Source of the DNA: Ascarosepion bandense
Taxonomy: Eukaryota; Mollusca; Cephalopoda; Sepiida; Sepiidae
Assembly (NCBI GenBank): GCA_037127315.1
Contig: JBBBDQ010001935.1
Coordinates: 1,904,501 to 1,968,500, forward strand
Direction of reading: 5' to 3'
Length of the DNA: 64,000 nucleotides
In this document: positions 60,130 to 64,000 of the stretch, in pieces
How the letters are laid out: each line of letters opens with the position of its first letter
Numbering within the stretch: the stretch's first letter is position 1
Translations under genes and position numbers: made by a program
Notes under the pieces: generated by a model
The model's input: only the letters and a program-made list of their open reading frames with translations
What the model was told of the DNA's origin: nothing
Databases searched by the model: none

Positions 60130-60544
60130 CTTGATGCTTCATTGAAAAGACAGTGTTTTTTTTTTTAGATGAGCAGCAAAGCTACTTTTCTTCCAAATAT
60201 ATGACATATTGTTATGAACAAATAACTTTTCTTTTTTTCATCAGACCATAATATTTTCTTTCAAAATGTAATTCTTCTTAATATGATCTTTAGAAAACTT
60301 CAGATATGCATTGAAATGACAAAGCAACAAAATAGGTTCTTCTTAGGATGAAACATTTTTAACACACCTTTTCTGAAAATTCTACCCACAGTTTGCTTAG
60401 AAACTTCATTTACAGCTTCTAATTCATCAGTTGTTTGTTTGGTGGTCACTCATGCGTGTTATTTTGCACAATACTATACTGCCTTCATCATTCGTTTGCA
60501 GCCTTGTTGGGATCTGTCTAATCAGGTTTGGATTGATATCTGAC
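60130..60544 (-). pseudogene. Tc1-like transposase fragment
   Basis: Shifted minus-strand frames give TTKQTTDELEAVNEVSKQTV, then GRIFRKGVLKMFHPKKNLF, LKFSKDHIKKNY, ILWSDEKK and NNMSYIWKK. The order V--RT--R-L---G, FAK-H, VLWSDE, YVWRK follows Tc1-type transposases; the second catalytic Asp of WSDE is kept. Stops and frameshifts are numerous and both ends are lost. It lies between the two direct repeats at 59868 and 60545. Confidence 0.65.
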
Positions 60545-60712
60545 TGTTGGGTTCATAAACATTTAACACATCTTTTAAAGGAACCATGAAAAACATTATT
60601 CTCTGAAGCAATTGTAGAAGAAGAATATAAGTTGAAACAACATTTATACATTCTTTTCAAAATATACAATGACAATAAAATGTTTAATTTTCCTTGTAAT
60701 AAAGTTTGTTTT
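60545..60712 (+). repeat. Direct repeat copy 2 (partner 59868-60035)
   Basis: The sequence aacacatcttttaaaggaac, then ttctctgaagcaattgtaga, aatatacaatgacaataaaa and cttgtaataaagtttgtttt. It ends where the reversed SINE-B tail starts. Confidence 0.75.
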
Positions 60713-60865
60713 CACACTATTTACATTATTCAGACTATTGACCTCATCTTTGTTACCACTTGGACAACGTTTCTGCCACTGTACACTCCGGCCTTCTTCA
60801 AGTGCTAAAAATTTCAAACACAACCTTTTATTACACTCACTTGAATATATGATCTTCATCCCTTT
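60713..60865 (-). repeat. SINE (family B), 3' part; the 5' part is at 61437-61566
   Basis: Minus strand: gtgtaataaaaggttgtgtt, tagcacttgaagaaggccgg, a gtggcagaaacgttgt segment, then aaagatgaggtcaatagtct. Cut by the LINE insertion that follows. Confidence 0.8.
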
Positions 60866-61436
60866 TTTTTTTTTTTTTTTTTTTTTTTATAAGCGTTTCA
60901 CCCCGAGCAAGGCATGTCACTGCCACTACTGTGCAGGGGGCTACGTAGAGTGGAGAAAGGCTGATTAAATATAGGAAATAACAGAGGGTGGGTGATAGGC
61001 GGGTGAGGATACCGAGAATGAGGGTTGGGTAGATGAGAGTGTTGTGAGAATAGTTGGGAGTTAGTGTGATAGGAGGTGTCTATTGACCCTACATTTAAAC
61101 ACCTGGAGATTGTAACTGTCGGGAAAGCAGACTTGTGGAAGGGAGTTCCACAGGCGGGAAGCACGAGAAAAGAAGCTGTTGGAGTAGAATTTATGGTTAC
61201 ATCTTATTTGTTTAACTGTAAAAGGGTGGGACCTAGTTGCTAATCTAGTATCTCGTGTAAATTCATGCTTAGGCGGCACCAGTGATCTAAGCTCATCGGA
61301 GCAGAAGCCATGAAAGTACTTGTAGAAGAGGCACAGGGAAGCCACATCACGCCGGTGTGAGAGCGGCTGCAGCCGGTCTGCCAAGTCAGTATCAACCACG
61401 TTACAGATCCTCCTTTAAAGCCTCTTCTGGTAGTCA
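60866..61436 (-). pseudogene. Jockey/CR1-like LINE fragment inserted into SINE B
   Basis: Minus strand open frame of 112 codons (61399-61061): DLADRLQPLSHRRDVASLCL, FYKYFHGFCSDELRSLVPP, TRLATRSHPFTV, then FFSRASRLWNSLPQVCFPDS and YNLQVFKCRVNRHL. This is the complete C-terminal block after the RT domain and is free of stops. A 3' tail (cttgctcggggtgaaacgct) and about 25 A complete a 5'-truncated insertion. Best preserved member of this LINE family here. Confidence 0.9.
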
Positions 61437-61566
61437 TGAGTTATCTCCCTCTAACCCTGTAAGTTACTTGTTCACCACTGCTGTAGCCTGGTATTGAACT
61501 CACAACAGTTTTGGTCAAGTCAGAAGAACTAACCAATGTCTATATCCAGTGGGCCATGAGTCTTTA
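61437..61566 (-). repeat. SINE (family B), 5' part with tRNA-like head
   Basis: Minus strand: catggcccactggatataga (A-box region), gttgtgagttcaataccagg (B-box region), then gctacagcagtggtgaacaa and agggagataactcatga. It continues at 60865 once the LINE is removed. Confidence 0.85.
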
Positions 61567-61895
61567 AGGCTACAGCAGTGGTGAACAATTAACTTACACA
61601 GTTAGAGGGAGATAACTCATAACTACCCAAAGAGATTATGCAAGGAATGGAGATGATATATCCCAGTGATTGTAATAAAGGGTTAGGTTTGAAATTCCTA
61701 GCATCTGAAAAAGGCAGGAGCCTACAACAGCCGAAACGCCGTAAAAATGGCAAAAAAGATGAGAACAATAGTCTGAATTATGTAAATACTGTAAACAGAA
61801 TGTCAGTTGAAATAACATTTGTATATTCTTTTCAGAAATATACTATCACAATAAAATGTTTAGTTTTTCTTGTAATAAAGTTTGTTTTATAAAGT
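61567..61895 (+). repeat. SINE (family B), 5'-truncated, head-to-head with the split copy
   Basis: Starts at gctacagcagtggtgaacaa, lacks the tRNA-like head, then ccagtgattgtaataaaggg, agcatctgaaaaaggcagga, gagcctacaacagccgaaac and aaagatgagaacaatagtct, with the tail aatatactatcacaataaaa. Confidence 0.8.
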
Positions 61896-61896
61896 A

Positions 61897-62348
61897 ACAA
61901 GCAGTATAGCCTGGCGTTGCTCAGGTGTAATGAAAGCTTTAAAACTAATCCATGGTCCTGGAGCTCAGACACAGCCTAAAGAATATTTGTGTGAAGTTTG
62001 GTGAGAATCGGATAAAAATTGTGGATTTGTATAAAGGACATACAGACAGATAAACAGACACACACACAAACATCTTGCCTTTTATATATATTATTGATTT
62101 TCTGCACTATTGTAAGAACTGCAACCTTGAAACTTCTGAATATTGTTTTGTATGTCTTTGTCTATGAGTGTATCAAATTTGATTCAAATTGGACCACTCC
62201 ACCCGATTTTTTCAATTATCAATTTTCGATATTTATCAGAGGTACCTCGACACAAAATCTAGCTAAGAACACACGCAGAGGCTTATAGTACAACTGTGTA
62301 AATTTTCAAGAAAATTGGTTCAGCCGTTTCGGAGTCTATAGGTAACAG

Positions 62349-62389
<41 letters not shown>

Positions 62390-62428
62390 GATATTTATAA
62401 ATAAGTTTAGATTTAGATAGATAGATTA
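61897..62428 (+). repeat. Interspersed repeat 'R4' (long form)
   Basis: caagcagtatagcctggcgt, then gtcctggagctcagacacag, a ttctgcactattgtaagaac block, ttttcaagaaaattggttca, (CA)n at 62350-62385 and tatttataaataagtttaga. Matches 38921-39450. Confidence 0.85.
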
Positions 62429-63239
62429 CATTAGATTAAGTGTTCTTGCTACTGTGTGAATGAACTTACTTTATGACAGCCTAATTTGTTTGTGAGTTCA
62501 TAGACAAAGGCTTAGTAAGCAATTACTGGGGTTAATCCCTTCTATAGTGTACATGAACAAGGCCTTAGTGGCTGCTGGCTACCTCTCTTCCTTGGTGTGT
62601 ATGTGTGTGTATGCAAATATAGATCAAACTGGCCTCTGAAATTGTATCCTATTGCTTCTTACCTCAAAATGCCTAAGAGCCATTCAAAGTAGATAGTTAC
62701 TGAATGAGAGTGTTGTACAAGCATAAACAGAATGTAAGAAATTCATACTATGAGGATATGTTTGAGTTTTGTTTAACGGCATATCAACCTCTGTAGGTTA
62801 TTTAATGCCAAAAAAGGTGGGGTTTTAAGGTATTTTTTTTAATGCTCAATTATAGTGAGAAGGTTGATTTAGTCAGATTTTAATTAAATTTTTGTTTTGT
62901 TTGAATTCTTTTTTATTTTAGAAAACTGAAAATGTCTTCTAGTTTTGTATTCAAAAATGTTTTGTTGAGAATAATTTTTTCCTTCAAAAATGTGTTATGG
63001 TAATAATTTTTCCTTCAAAAATGTATATTTTTTCTATAAAAGTGTATTTATATATATTTTAAGGGTGTTTTTGATTCCAGTTTGGGGGTTAAATATTTGC
63101 TCATAGCTTGGACCCTAACAGGTGCTACCACTCCATCTCAGGGTGGACCTGAGCACAACAGCAATTAAGAGGTGGTTCCATGCTCCTCACAACCTCCCAA
63201 TCAGAGGCCTTGCTGCCGGATGCAATTTACCATCATGCC
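62429..63239. other. Non-coding DNA, nothing recognised
   Basis: The short repeat ccttcaaaaatgt(g/a)tattt occurs at 62980 and 63010. A GC-richer patch at 63115-63245 has no identity I can give. Confidence 0.45.
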
Positions 63240-63800
63240 CAGAACTATGAGGATATGTAAGATAGATAACAGTGACCCTAGACTTAACAAGGTTAAAACG
63301 TTAGTGTTTGAAGAAACATTGTTCCACAAAGTGACATTTCTGAGAAAGAAGCTGTTTGAATGGAAATTGCTTTATCATAGGAAGGGAATGAGGATGAGTC
63401 AACAGATAGCAGCTCGATTGAAGGAGGCATGATGGAGGAATTGAAGTGCTGAGTTTGAATTCCAGCCAAATTCATTACATTCACTTAGGAATATAAGAGA
63501 CAGAGCCAAGTGGAAGTTCATGATCGCCTACATCCTGAAAGGACACAGCACATGAAGAAAAAGAATTTCTGTTGATGTCTGTGAGACTTGTACTTGTACC
63601 TTGCTGCCAATTTAGTACTGCGCTTGAATTCATAAAGTCTAGGTACCACAGAGGAAAGTTCATCAGAACAATTATCATGAAAGGATTTAAAAAAACAAAC
63701 TGAGAAGCTACATTAGAGGGGTGGGAAAATGACCGAAGGTGAGATGCCAGGTTAGGACCAATAACATTACAGATTGTTTTTTGGATTTTATCAAGAATCT
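63240..63800 (-). pseudogene. Jockey/CR1-like LINE C-terminus of another subfamily, split by a SINE relic
   Basis: Minus strand gives LASHLRSFSHPSNVASQFVF and, after a frameshift, HDNCSDELSSVVPRLYEFKR and STKLAA. Beyond a SINE relic (63376-63505) it continues with FHSNSFFLRNVTLWNNVSSN. The order LSHR-NVASL-LF, CSDELSSVVP, SFF-R---LWN is the same C-terminal block as at 60866 and 59271, but the wording is distinct, so this is a different subfamily. Frameshifts and stops make it inactive. Confidence 0.7.
63376..63505 (+). repeat. SINE relic (family A head region)
   Basis: Has gaattccagccaaattcatt after a B-box-like gagtttgaattcc, then acattcacttaggaat. Short and degraded. Confidence 0.5.
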
Positions 63801-64000
63801 CTGAATATATAGAAGGAGTGTAAGGATAAGAAAATAAGACCTAAAAGCATTTGGGGAAAACCTGAATTAAAATTGCACATCTGCAAAATTGGATTCAAGC
63901 GACTATTCACAAGTTAGTGGGGGGGGGGAAAAGCAAATCCCGAATCCTGATTGGATTAAAAACAGAAAATTCATAATGACATTATTTAATATCTAAAAGT

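Overview
This is eukaryotic, AT-rich, repeat-dense DNA. I infer a mollusc, most likely a coleoid cephalopod (octopus type). The reasons are several tRNA-derived SINEs of the kind known from octopus, Penelope-, Gypsy- and Jockey/CR1-like relics, many (TA)n and (CA)n tracts, and one very short coding exon in kilobases of non-coding DNA. No prokaryotic gene organisation is present. Species cannot be fixed from the sequence alone.

Layout. 1-7.8 kb: a decayed Ty3/Gypsy-type LTR retrotransposon (+ strand) with both LTRs and protease, reverse transcriptase, RNase H and integrase remnants, hit by three SINEs, one in each LTR and one in the protease. 7.8-13.8 kb: low-repeat AT-rich DNA holding the only host coding exon I can name, the first coding exon of an EEIG1/EEIG2 (FAM102) family gene on the minus strand at 10541-10689, with a consensus splice donor and a TATA box just upstream. 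The rest of that gene should lie to the left of the window, so the Gypsy element probably sits in its first intron, and everything to the right is upstream or intergenic.

13.8-26 kb: a mosaic of transposon relics: a second Gypsy integrase region (15.9-17.7 kb), two of three related LTRs (18.0-18.4 and 24.6-25.1 kb), a non-LTR reverse transcriptase relic on the minus strand (20.0-22.2 kb), a 320-bp foldback, and a 480-bp insertion with a small ORF. 26.2-30.3 kb: a Tc1-like transposase relic that runs directly into about 26 tandem copies of a 128-bp unit, which appears to be the transposon's own 3' end.

30.4-43.4 kb: interspersed repeats, including a Penelope-like fragment (GIY-YIG end) with hammerhead-ribozyme-like motifs, LINE 3' tails, a U2 snRNA fragment, minisatellites, a third LTR, and a palindrome carrying a SINE with an 11-bp target duplication. 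43.4-58.05 kb: a 14.3-kb satellite of about 159 copies of a 90-bp monomer. Two 169-bp founder-like units precede it in phase. 58.1-64 kb: SINEs, a 5S rRNA-like fragment, three Jockey/CR1-like reverse transcriptase C-termini, a Tc1-like fragment, and a SINE split by a LINE insertion.

Most open frames here are not genes. The satellite stays open in several frames because 90 is divisible by three. Apart from the EEIG-type exon I found no convincing host protein or functional RNA gene.
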